Positions 6,781 through 12,496 are shown, numbered from the stretch's first letter. The stretch: 12,496 nucleotides of DNA from a bacterium (GCA_027294925.1 JAPULM010000166.1:1-12496), one strand, 5' to 3'. A program made the numbers and translations. Notes: a model not told the origin generated them from the sequence alone.

Positions 6781-8301
6781 TCAAGCAATCTGACCCCATT
6801 CGCCTTTCACCGCGTCTCGATCAACAGCACCATCTTCACTTTTTGGCAGTGATTCGACAAAGATGACAGATTTCGGCCGCTTGAACCGAGCAATGCGGCT
6901 ACCCACATGCGAAATCACCTGTTCTTCGCTAAGTGAATCTCCCGCTGCGGTTTCCACTACCGCTTTGATCGCCTCACCCCATTGTGCATCCGCCATGCCA
7001 AAAACACACACGGCTGTGACCTGGTCAATTTCCATGATGACCGCTTCCACCTCGGCCGGGTACACATTCTCGCCACCCGGCTTGATCAACTCCTTTTCTG
7101 CTTTACGCTTGACATAATAGAGATATCCAGCTTGGTCAAAGCGCCCGACATCACCAGTGTGGTGCCATCCATCTCGAAACGTGTGTGCCGTCTCTTCCGG
7201 TTGGTCATAGTAGCCCTGAAACACCATGGGGCCCCGCACCAAAATCTCACCAGGTGTGCCAATCGGCACGTCGCGATCATAATCATCAACCAGTTTAACG
7301 CGGTTAAACGGGGTGACTCGGCCAGCACTGCCTGGGTTTTCAGCAGCTCGCTGCAAGGTAATAAAACCACTCGTTTCAGTTTGTCCGAAACCGGACCAGA
7401 ACTGGGCTGAGGTCTCACTGTGCAAGCGCTCAATGATGTCGGGCCCTTCTAGACCTGAAACATGGGTCAAACTCGGTAATCGACTGCCCGCCATTTGTGC
7501 AGCATCTAAGATGCTAGAGAGCACCGGGGGGAAGCTGGTAATCGTCGTGACCTGATGTTGATCAATAAGTTGTACAGCCCGTTGCGCATCGAAACGGGTC
7601 ATCACTACATTAGCGCCACCTGCATGCATAATGGAAAATGCTGAATTCAAAGCAGCAATATGATATAAGGGAAGAAATAACAAATTACGATCAGAAGACC
7701 CAAGACCCATGCAAGCCATGCTTTGCAGATTGGCAACGAGTACGTTTGTATGGGTCAAAACAGCCCCGCGTGGAATGACATCAACTGCAGCAGTCGAGAT
7801 CACTGCAAATGGGTCATCAGCCTTAACAACGTCAGTTTTGATATGCTGATTGGGAAGATACAAACTACTCAGTAGGGCAAATCCAGACACCGATGCATCG
7901 CCAAATTTGTACCAATAGGGTATAGTCGATTTTGTCGTCGGCCAATCCGATACAAAGTCCAACGAAGCCTCATCGACGATCATCATACGCGGTTTAGCTC
8001 GTTCAATTACACGTTCAATTTCCTCCGGCGTCAAACGCCAATTGATCGGGTAAGCAACCGTTCCAAGCTTCGCACAGGCGCCATAAAGCTCAACGTACGA
8101 CGTACTATTTTGTGACAGAATACAAATACAGTCACCCTTGCTTACCGACAGTTGCCCAATCCCCGCTGCGAGCGCATCAACCCGCTGTGAAAAGTCCATG
8201 AACGTGTAGGACCCGGCATCGTCGATTAGCGCCAGGCGATCCGCATAGCGCTCGGCATTTTGATCGATCATGTCATAAAGGGTAAAATTCTGTGCTTGCA
8301 T
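6781..8301 (-). CDS. AMP-binding acyl-CoA synthetase-like protein with atypical motifs
   Basis: A 506-aa member of the adenylate-forming (ANL) superfamily, which activates a carboxylate with ATP and usually transfers it to CoA. The order of motifs is normal: A5 GFGQTETSG (304-312), A7 GWHHTGD (378-384), A8 hinge KRKAEKELIKPGGENVYP (398-415). Two sites are unusual. The A3 ATP-phosphate loop reads ISTAAVDVIPRGAVLTH (168-184) instead of a T-S-G-T-T-G-x-P-K-G type loop. The A10 region, LPKSEDGAVDR (485-495), has Ala where the catalytic Lys of G-K-[IVL] normally sits. Some paralogous acyl-CoA synthetases carry a TAAV-x-G-x-PRG loop, so this may be a family trait. The ATG at 8301 is chosen over one 15 codons upstream because AGGAG precedes it by about 7 nt. 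It lies downstream of the quinone reductase but beyond that gene's terminator, so it probably has its own promoter. Confidence 0.85.
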   Translation of the reverse strand: MQAQNFTLYDMIDQNAERYADRLALIDDAGSYTFMDFSQRVDALAAGIGQLSVSKGDCICILSQNSTSYVELYGACAKLGTVAYPINWRLTPEEIERVIERAKPRMMIVDEASLDFVSDWPTTKSTIPYWYKFGDASVSGFALLSSLYLPNQHIKTDVVKADDPFAVISTAAVDVIPRGAVLTHTNVLVANLQSMACMGLGSSDRNLLFLPLYHIAALNSAFSIMHAGGANVVMTRFDAQRAVQLIDQHQVTTITSFPPVLSSILDAAQMAGSRLPSLTHVSGLEGPDIIERLHSETSAQFWSGFGQTETSGFITLQRAAENPGSAGRVTPFNRVKLVDDYDRDVPIGTPGEILVRGPMVFQGYYDQPEETAHTFRDGWHHTGDVGRFDQAGYLYYVKRKAEKELIKPGGENVYPAEVEAVIMEIDQVTAVCVFGMADAQWGEAIKAVVETAAGDSLSEEQVISHVGSRIARFKRPKSVIFVESLPKSEDGAVDRDAVKGEWGQIA

Positions 8302-8372
8302 CGTATTCTCCTGACCTGTGAAGCGCATAACGCCATCGAAGCACACGGACAGTCGTTAATGCCCGTTGAGTA

Positions 8373-8412
8373 TTCTCCCTCATCCCAACCTTCTCGCAGC
8401 AAGGGAGAAGGG
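8373..8412. repeat. REP-like intergenic inverted repeat
   Basis: TTCTCCCT (8373-8380) is perfectly complementary to AGGGAGAA (8402-8409). Overlapping it, CCTTCTC (8389-8395) pairs with GAGAAGG (8405-8411), so two hairpins compete. The layout resembles the abundant CCCTC-CCC-AACC-CTCTC-GCAAGGGAGAGGG type of intergenic repeats seen in many bacterial genomes. Only one copy occurs in this window. Confidence 0.4.
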
Positions 8413-8465
8413 ACATAAACATATATCAAACTAAATGTCTGGGGACAGCTAATGGTCTCAACCTT

Positions 8466-8512
8466 AAAAGGAGACGACAGATTGTCTTCTTAAAAGACAA
8501 CCTGTAGTCCCC
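8466..8512 (-). terminator. Intrinsic terminator of the quinone reductase gene
   Basis: Seventeen bp past the reductase stop codon lies an inverted repeat with 19-nt arms (8470-8488 and 8494-8512) and a 5-nt loop, followed on the minus strand by TTTT (8469-8466). In minus-strand RNA 18 of 19 positions pair, two as G-U wobbles, with one U-C mismatch. In plus-strand RNA those wobbles become A-C mismatches, so the structure is selected for the minus transcript. It separates the reductase from the acyl-CoA synthetase gene. Confidence 0.8.
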
Positions 8513-8529
8513 GCTTTGCAGCTTATAAA

Positions 8530-9498
8530 TTAAGGAATGAGCAAAACCTTACCCGTAGTTTTGCGCCCTTCAAGGCTGCGATGCGCTTCAGCCACCTCGG
8601 CAAGGGGGAAATTGAATTCCATTCTTATCTTAAGTTGTCCGGATGCAATCCATCCCAACACATCGCCTGCCCGGTCTTGCAAGCTTTGGCGATCTGGGAT
8701 GTAGTGAAATAAGCTTGGACGGGTCAAATACAGCGACCCTTTGTTATTCAAAATAGCCGGGTCAAATGGCGCCACTGGCCCACTTGCCTGCCCGTACAAA
8801 ACCATACACCCGAGCGGCGACAAGCAATTCAAACTTTTTTCAAAGGTGCTTTGGCCGACCGAGTCATACACCACATTGACCCCTTTGCCATCGGTATACT
8901 GCTTAACTTCTTGTTCAAAATCTTGCTGCGTATAACGTATGACATAATCAGCCCCGGCTTCCCGTGCCAAAACAGCCTTCTCCTCCGTTGACACGGTGCC
9001 AATAACCAGCGCGCCACATTGCTTGGCCATTTGTACCAAAAGAAGACCGACCCCACCTGCCGCCGCATGAATCACACATCGGTCCCCAGCTTTAAGCGGG
9101 TAAGTCGTATAGGCCAGATAATGCGCCGTCATGCCTTGTAACATGGCAGCAGCCCCAGTTTTGACATCAACCCCATCCGGCATCTTAACCAGACGATCTG
9201 ACGGCACTAGGGAATATTCCGCATAGGCACCCGACACCCCAGTGTAGGCAACGCGATCCCCTTCTTTAAACGCCGTCACCGCCGGGCCAACCCCGACAAC
9301 AGACCCTGATGCCTCGAGACCGAGTGTGTAGGGTAAGTTGTTTGGATACAAACCCGTTCGTTGATAGACATCAATATAGTTCAATCCTGCGGCGGCAAGC
9401 TTAACCAATACCTGATCCTCAGCAGGCATTGGAGTTGGGACATCTTCATATTGCATGGCCTCCGGCCCACCAAATTGATGAATACGTACCGCTTTCAT
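8530..9498 (-). CDS. Zinc-free NADPH:quinone oxidoreductase (QOR-like MDR protein)
   Basis: A 322-aa medium-chain dehydrogenase/reductase of the quinone oxidoreductase branch, which reduces quinones or enones with NADPH in the cytosol. It begins MKAVRIHQFGGPEAM, typical of the family, and has the GLNYIDVYQRTGLYP segment (38-52). The nucleotide-binding loop is HAAAGGVGLLLVQMAK (144-159). The Cys/His ligands of the zinc-dependent branch are not evident, as expected for QOR. The ATG at 9498 is preceded by TAAGGAGG, a near-perfect ribosome binding site, so a longer reading frame to 9564 is rejected. The integrase stop codon is only 31 bp upstream on the same strand. A consensus promoter is not obvious between them, so read-through from the integrase may contribute to expression. 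A strong terminator follows. The substrate is not specified by the sequence. Confidence 0.92.
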   Translation of the reverse strand: MKAVRIHQFGGPEAMQYEDVPTPMPAEDQVLVKLAAAGLNYIDVYQRTGLYPNNLPYTLGLEASGSVVGVGPAVTAFKEGDRVAYTGVSGAYAEYSLVPSDRLVKMPDGVDVKTGAAAMLQGMTAHYLAYTTYPLKAGDRCVIHAAAGGVGLLLVQMAKQCGALVIGTVSTEEKAVLAREAGADYVIRYTQQDFEQEVKQYTDGKGVNVVYDSVGQSTFEKSLNCLSPLGCMVLYGQASGPVAPFDPAILNNKGSLYLTRPSLFHYIPDRQSLQDRAGDVLGWIASGQLKIRMEFNFPLAEVAEAHRSLEGRKTTGKVLLIP

Positions 9499-9572
9499 CG
9501 CTTCCTCCTTAATACATTGATATTGAAAGTTATAGGTCAAAGATAAATGGACTGGGTTGCGCAAGGGTTGCG
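9499..9572. other. Candidate element junction with two phased 8-bp repeats
   Basis: The 3' end of the integrase gene lies against the quinone reductase leader, the usual place for an attachment site of an integrase-led element. Within the last integrase codons GGGTTGCG occurs twice (9554-9561 and 9565-9572) with an 11-bp period, one helical turn. Because 11 is not a multiple of three the repeat is a DNA feature and not a protein repeat. The other end of the element is not in the window, so the att core cannot be defined. Confidence 0.3.
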
Positions 9573-10717
9573 TTCAGTCGCACGTTTTCACCTTGACAGT
9601 CTAGCCGATCGGCTAGAGCGATGTTTGTACCTTGACGCGGATGCCCGTATGTGTCAACCGTAATTTTGATGCTGGAGTGGCCTAACTGTTCCGAAACGTA
9701 CTGCATCGGAGTATTGTGCTCATAGAGCTGGATAGTTGCATAGCTATGGCGCAGATCATGAACACGATTCGCCCTTAGCCCAGCGCATTCACAAACACGC
9801 TTGTGGATTACATAGAGTCCGGACGGGGCTGATGGCCGACCCTGTCGTCCGTGAAATACCACCTTCGGAATAGCGGTGGTTCCCCGCAACACGGCTTCAT
9901 CAAATCGACGATCTCGAAGATCAAGCAATGCGACTCTGAGTTCTTGAGACATGTCGACGCGACGGCTACGACCGGTCTTCGGTGTGTTAAAAATTTGGTG
10001 TGCGGCATCGTACGTCCGCTGCACGTGGATAAATCGGTGCGCATCGTCTGTGTCTTTTCCAAACTGGATGTCGTCCCAGAAAAGACCTAATGCTTCTCCC
10101 TCCCTCATACCAGTGCGTGCGAGGCAGAGAAAATAGACATAGTGCTGGGGATAATTCGTACGCATTGTTGCTAGATAATGAGCTAGCTCCTCACTCGTAA
10201 ATGAGTTGATTTTCTGTTCAGAGTTAAACTGTTTTATGGGCAAATATTTACCGAGGCGTGTGGCCGGATTCGCATCTACAAGTTCTTCTTCCACAGCGTG
10301 GCTAAAGATTGTGTGTAGGGTTCGGCCGAGTATGCTGACGTATCTTCGACTATATTTTTGGTGCTTTTGCGCTATGAACGTTTTAACCTGCGTACGCGTA
10401 ATGCTGTGTAGATCGTTAGTGCCAAAAAATGGGGCCAGGTGGTTGCGTACAATGCCCCGTACCACACGTTGCGTTGAGGGCTTGCATGCGATGGCTACAT
10501 ACTGACCTAGCCACTTATCAGCATATTCCTGAAACGTCGGCATTTTCGGCTTGTCGTCCAGCAGGTCAAACTCCCCCAGCGTCAGCTTCGCCTCGATTTT
10601 GCGCTTGACCTCCATCGCCGCCTTCTTGCTGTCGCCAACACACTTGGCTTTACGTTTGCCATTGTGGTTGATAAATACGTACCACTTGCCGTCTATCTGT
10701 CGAATCTTGACGCCCAT
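9530..10717 (-). CDS. Tyrosine-type site-specific integrase
   Basis: A full-length 395-aa phage-type integrase. An N-terminal arm-binding region (1-55, MGVKIRQIDGKWYVFINHNG) is followed by a SAM-like core-binding domain (about 60-150) and the catalytic domain (about 170-365). All expected catalytic residues are present: Arg205 in RTGMREGE, Lys247 in NTPKTGRSRR, His320 and Arg323 in HDLRHSYA, His347 in LGHSS and nucleophile Tyr357 in VDTYGH. The enzyme therefore looks active and would integrate and excise the element through a 3'-phosphotyrosine intermediate. The ATG at 10717 follows AAGGGAAG. A promoter lies at 10771-10799, and a 9-bp-stem inverted repeat sits at the predicted transcription start. 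The gene is transcribed out of the element toward the quinone reductase, only 31 bp away. No excisionase was recognised. Confidence 0.95.
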   Translation of the reverse strand: MGVKIRQIDGKWYVFINHNGKRKAKCVGDSKKAAMEVKRKIEAKLTLGEFDLLDDKPKMPTFQEYADKWLGQYVAIACKPSTQRVVRGIVRNHLAPFFGTNDLHSITRTQVKTFIAQKHQKYSRRYVSILGRTLHTIFSHAVEEELVDANPATRLGKYLPIKQFNSEQKINSFTSEELAHYLATMRTNYPQHYVYFLCLARTGMREGEALGLFWDDIQFGKDTDDAHRFIHVQRTYDAAHQIFNTPKTGRSRRVDMSQELRVALLDLRDRRFDEAVLRGTTAIPKVVFHGRQGRPSAPSGLYVIHKRVCECAGLRANRVHDLRHSYATIQLYEHNTPMQYVSEQLGHSSIKITVDTYGHPRQGTNIALADRLDCQGENVRLNATLAQPSPFIFDL

Positions 10718-10739
10718 CGGTTCTTCCCTTTTGCATTAG

Positions 10740-10766
10740 GTCCAGGGTAACGCTACCACCCTGAAC
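10740..10766 (-). promoter_or_regulatory. Inverted repeat at the integrase transcription start
   Basis: GTCCAGGGT (10740-10748) and ACCCTGAAC (10758-10766) form a 9-bp stem in minus-strand RNA, including one G-U wobble, with a 9-nt loop. It begins close to the predicted transcription start (about 10764). It could be an operator in DNA or a 5'-end hairpin in RNA. Its CAGGGT core is shared with the hairpins at 11094-11118 and 11858-11881. Confidence 0.45.
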
Positions 10767-10770
10767 TGAT

Positions 10771-10799
10771 ATTATAGTGGTTACAGCAGGCTTCGTCAG
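10771..10799 (-). promoter_or_regulatory. Integrase promoter
   Basis: On the minus strand CTGACG (10799-10794) and a perfect TATAAT (10776-10771) are separated by 17 bp. It lies between the stop of the 86-aa gene (10811) and the integrase ATG (10717), so the integrase can be expressed separately from the upstream genes. The leader is about 47 nt. Confidence 0.6.
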
Positions 10800-10810
10800 C
10801 ATCGGGCTTG

Positions 10811-11071
10811 TTACCTACTCTTGATGATTCCAGCTGCAATTGCCGCTTGCGTAACACTGCTAAACTCACCATCGAGACAACGTTGCAAGATGTCCGGGTG
10901 ATCCCGTTTAATCCTGGCCATCAAATAATGTTTACGGTTACCTTGTGTCGCCAGGTCCTTTACACTTTTCTTGTTGCCACGGCCTGGTCCTGCATGAGCA
11001 ACTGGCAACAAAGGTTCAACTGACTGAGCTAACTTGATAACGTCTCTAATGCGCTTTTTGTGTGGGTCCAT
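10811..11071 (-). CDS. 86-aa basic hypothetical protein of the element
   Basis: The ATG at 11071 has a strong GGAGGA ribosome binding site 8 nt away. The N-terminal two thirds is Lys/Arg-rich and probably flexible (GPGRGNKKS at 28-36). The C-terminal third, YLMARIKRDHPDILQRCLDG (49-68) then EFSSVTQAAIAAGI, matches a pattern I recall from the C-termini of small proteins in phages and mobile elements (ARL.RDHP.-.-GEF.SV..AA..AGI). The AAIAAGI end may form a helix-turn-helix-like unit. No named function can be given. A role in DNA binding or element control is inferred from charge and position next to the integrase. A G-rich hairpin precedes it. Confidence 0.7.
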   Translation of the reverse strand: MDPHKKRIRDVIKLAQSVEPLLPVAHAGPGRGNKKSVKDLATQGNRKHYLMARIKRDHPDILQRCLDGEFSSVTQAAIAAGIIKSR

Positions 11072-11093
11072 ATATGTTCCTCCAACGTGTGCT

Positions 11094-11118
11094 AGGGCAG
11101 AGCGTAAAACCCTGCCCC
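11094..11118 (-). other. G-rich hairpin before the 86-aa gene
   Basis: In minus-strand RNA, GGGGCAGGG and CUCUGCCCU form a 9-bp stem (two G-U wobbles) around a 7-nt loop, UUUUACG. It lies 9 bp past the stop of the 73-aa gene and 22 nt before the 86-aa start. No U-tract follows, so it is not a standard terminator. It may be a processing, stability or translation-control element. Confidence 0.55.
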
Positions 11119-11127
11119 TGCTTGTGC

Positions 11128-11349
11128 TTAAATGCTAGCTTGTAGCGCCTCCAATATCTCCGCATATAGTTCACAAGCCAGGCGCTTTGCCTCTGCCGGG
11201 TCATCGTGGTACACCTTCACGGTTGGCTTAGGGTTACCCTTGCTATCGGTTGCAATTTCAACTGATGAGGCGGCCGCTGGTGCTGTGGTTATGGCGTGCT
11301 GAATGATATTTCCGAAGTGGTCATAGGTGATTTGTTCGGTTTGATTCAT
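11128..11349 (-). CDS. 73-aa hypothetical protein, coupled to RadC-like gene
   Basis: A small acidic protein beginning MNQTEQITYDHFGNIIQHAI and ending in a probable amphipathic helix, DPAEAKRLACELYAEILEAL (50-69). The family is not recognised. Its SD, TAAGGAG, overlaps the TAA stop of the upstream RadC-like gene, with 11 bp between the two genes, so translation is probably coupled. This suggests that the two products are needed together or in a fixed ratio. There is no signal peptide or membrane segment. The good SD, tight spacing and protein-like composition support a real gene. Confidence 0.65.
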   Translation of the reverse strand: MNQTEQITYDHFGNIIQHAITTAPAAASSVEIATDSKGNPKPTVKVYHDDPAEAKRLACELYAEILEALQASI

Positions 11350-11360
11350 GGTGTTGCTCC

Positions 11361-11837
11361 TTACAAAATGCCTTCATCTGCAAACGAGTAGTATGTGTCA
11401 TCACCGATCACGACATGGTCAAGTATCTCGATGCCAAGCAGCTTACCTGCGTCGACCAGGCGCTTGGTGAGGGCTTTATCTTCATGGCTTGGCTGCGGAT
11501 CACCACTTGGATGGTTATGGCCTAAAACCACAGCGGCGGCATTGGCCAGGATCGCAGCCTTAAAAACCTCACGTGGATGAACAATCGAAGCTGTCAAGCT
11601 GCCGATGCTCACGGTATTGATACCGATCAGCCTATTCTTACGGTCCACAAGCAGCACCACAAAATGTTCCCTGTCCGTATCACCTAAATACGTCCTGAGC
11701 ACATCGCTGGCGCTGCTTGAACTTCTCAGCTGGGGCCGATCTACATGTAGGCCAGCTTCCCGCACAAGGTTGACACGGTATATCGGAATGGGCTGATATG
11801 GTGTACGGGCATCTTTTACAAATAAACCGAGTTGCAT
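11361..11837 (-). CDS. Stand-alone RadC/JAB (MPN) domain protein
   Basis: A 158-aa RadC-family protein consisting of the JAB/MPN metalloprotease-like domain alone, without the N-terminal helix-hairpin-helix part of chromosomal RadC. The JAMM-type motif is intact: Glu90 in HPREVFK, then GHNHPSGDPQPSHEDK (106-121) with His107, His109, Ser117 and Asp120. The fold binds zinc; biochemical function in RadC proteins is unsettled, and the old DNA-repair assignment is doubtful. Such short forms are frequent in integrative elements and prophages, often near anti-restriction genes. The ATG at 11837, giving MQLGLFVKD, is preferred over an earlier one at 11939. The longer version would overlap the SWIM gene and adds an unrelated Arg/Gln-rich stretch. 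The ribosome binding site is modest (GAGAG). The stop overlaps the next gene's SD. Confidence 0.88.
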   Translation of the reverse strand: MQLGLFVKDARTPYQPIPIYRVNLVREAGLHVDRPQLRSSSSASDVLRTYLGDTDREHFVVLLVDRKNRLIGINTVSIGSLTASIVHPREVFKAAILANAAAVVLGHNHPSGDPQPSHEDKALTKRLVDAGKLLGIEILDHVVIGDDTYYSFADEGIL

Positions 11838-11857
11838 GGTGTGTTCTCTCGAGACAA

Positions 11858-11881
11858 AGGGCAGGACCGAAGCCCTACCCT
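11858..11881 (-). terminator. UUCG-capped G-rich hairpin between SWIM and RadC-like genes
   Basis: In minus-strand RNA, AGGGUAGGGC and GUCCUGCCCU form a 10-bp stem (two G-U wobbles) closed by the very stable C(UUCG)G tetraloop. It lies 9 bp past the SWIM stop and is followed by only UUG. It could act as a weak intrinsic terminator, an RNA 3'-end stabiliser or a processing signal. It resembles the hairpin at 11094-11118 in layout and core sequence. Confidence 0.6.
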
Positions 11882-11890
11882 GGGTTATGG

Positions 11891-12487
11891 TTATTTGCCT
11901 CGGCACCATTTGCCGTCGCTGTCTATGTGCGAGTACCATGAGCGGCCGTCTTTGCTGTACTGCTTCAGTGGCACATCGTGAAAGTCACAGTATGGTTCAC
12001 CGTCATCGACTGCAGGTGTGTTTGCGGTGGTATTGTTGCCGCCATTGCCATTTTGCGCCTGTTGACGTTCCTGGCGCTGCTGGCGTTGAAGTTCCATGCG
12101 CTCCTCGATCTTGGGCAGGACCTTTTTGATGCGGGAAAACAGGGCGTCATCGGTTGCATCTCGAAGGGTGAGCATGAGTTCGATGCCGTTAAATGCCCAT
12201 TTCAAGGTGCAAGAGCTGGGAGCTTGTGCACATTGCCATGCAGTGGCGTTTGCCGCTTCCTGTGGCTGTGGGGCTGTCTGGTAGGCATTACCGTTGGCAT
12301 GCTCGCCTATACGCGTATACGTGCGTTTCAGCAACTCGACAGCCAGGTAGTGCTTGCAATATATTGAGCGGTTCTGGCTATCCTGGCAGGTACACTGTGG
12401 TTCAAGGTGGTAGGTGTGGGAGCCTGATTTGACGGTTGCCGTGCCATCCTCATGCAAGGTGACATTGCCACCAAGGACAAAGTCCAT
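11891..12487 (-). CDS. SWIM zinc-finger protein, 5' end possibly beyond the window
   Basis: The N-terminal part carries a SWIM finger, C32-T-C34 then C44-K-H46 (CxC-x9-CxH), within SHTYHLEPQCTCQD and IYCKHYLAVELLKRT. SWIM fingers mediate DNA or protein binding in bacterial and transposon proteins. A middle segment holds a charged helix and Gln/Asn-rich linker (about 117-160). The C-terminus has a second candidate metal site, C167-x2-H170 with H187 and C195, ending WYSHIDSDGKWCRGK. I recall similar tails in other mobile-element proteins. The ATG at 12487 has a poor ribosome binding site, and the frame stays open to the window edge (Glu-Lys-Ala before it), so the true start may lie outside. It is the first visible gene of the element unit and is separated from the RadC-like gene by a UUCG hairpin. 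Function is unknown. Confidence 0.75.
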   Translation of the reverse strand: MDFVLGGNVTLHEDGTATVKSGSHTYHLEPQCTCQDSQNRSIYCKHYLAVELLKRTYTRIGEHANGNAYQTAPQPQEAANATAWQCAQAPSSCTLKWAFNGIELMLTLRDATDDALFSRIKKVLPKIEERMELQRQQRQERQQAQNGNGGNNTTANTPAVDDGEPYCDFHDVPLKQYSKDGRSWYSHIDSDGKWCRGK

Positions 12488-12496
12488 GGCTTTCTC

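Larger units (their letters stand above)
9530..12496. mobile_element. One end of an integrated element, open to the right
   Basis: The tyrosine integrase is followed, on one strand and in tight order, by an 86-aa basic protein, a 73-aa hypothetical protein, a stand-alone RadC/JAB protein and a SWIM zinc-finger protein. RadC-like proteins and small uncharacterised proteins of this kind are common in prophages, plasmids and integrative elements. No capsid, conjugation or replication gene is visible, so the type (ICE, prophage, satellite or genomic island) is open. The left limit is inferred to be just beyond the integrase stop. The right limit is outside the window. Confidence 0.6.

Noticed and set aside
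6503..6799. 98-aa minus-strand frame beyond the acyl-CoA synthetase stop
   Set aside because: Overlaps the synthetase end, has low-complexity Ser/Cys composition, no SD and no family resemblance.
6684..6866. 61-aa plus-strand frame starting MQALDAPQFTRDEP
   Set aside because: Has no SD and its second half is antisense to the synthetase C-terminus. The first half looks mildly protein-like and may be a remnant, but cannot be supported.
9499..9700. tRNA 3'-end fragment as attachment site
   Set aside because: No T-arm or acceptor-like sequence, and no CCA-ended hairpin set, was found beside the integrase. No tRNA, rRNA or CRISPR array was seen anywhere in the window.
11838..11939. N-terminal extension of the RadC-like protein to an ATG at 11939
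   Set aside because: It would overlap the SWIM coding sequence, run through the UUCG hairpin and add an Arg/Gln-rich stretch unlike the family. The start at 11837 is better.

Overview
This is a bacterial window of intermediate GC content, with ordinary SD-led genes on both strands and sigma70-like promoters. The organism cannot be fixed from the sequence. The accessory catabolic enzymes, a zinc-ribbon/PilZ protein, decayed gene remnants and an integrase-led module point to an uncultivated, repeat-tolerant lineage with a large genome. A deltaproteobacterial or Tectomicrobia-like source is only a guess.

Left region, 1-5600, is a catabolic block. A minus-strand cluster reads cupin (2169-1792), a small amidase-partner-like ORF (1656-1498) and an amidase-signature hydrolase (1450-95). 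It appears to be driven from a perfect TATAAT at 2221-2226. Diverging from it is a complete ThDP-dependent acetolactate-synthase-like enzyme (2438-4108), with its own TTGAAA-17-TATCCT promoter. Convergent to that is a luciferase-like flavin monooxygenase with a GTG start (5216-4164). Upstream of the monooxygenase lies a broken VOC/extradiol-dioxygenase-like gene (about 5361-5597), so this locus once held one more pathway enzyme. The substrate is not known.

Middle region, 5600-9500. A zinc-ribbon plus PilZ protein (5843-6313) sits behind a TATAAT promoter flanked by CGATAA repeats. It is followed by about 470 bp with no convincing gene. Then come two minus-strand enzymes: an AMP-binding acyl-CoA synthetase-like protein (8301-6781) with atypical ATP-loop and A10 motifs, and a zinc-free NADPH:quinone reductase (9498-8530). 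The reductase ends in a strong intrinsic terminator, and a REP-like hairpin lies between the two genes.

Right region, 9530-12496 and beyond, is one end of an integrated mobile element, all on the minus strand. In transcription order it holds a SWIM zinc-finger protein (5' end probably outside the window), a stand-alone RadC/JAB protein, a 73-aa hypothetical protein translationally coupled to it, an 86-aa basic protein, and a complete tyrosine integrase. The integrase stop codon lies 31 bp upstream of the quinone reductase start, which places the likely element junction in the reductase leader. Three G-rich hairpins of similar design (9-10 bp stems) stand in the spacers before the integrase, 86-aa and RadC genes. 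They are the most distinctive structure not explained by gene annotation.
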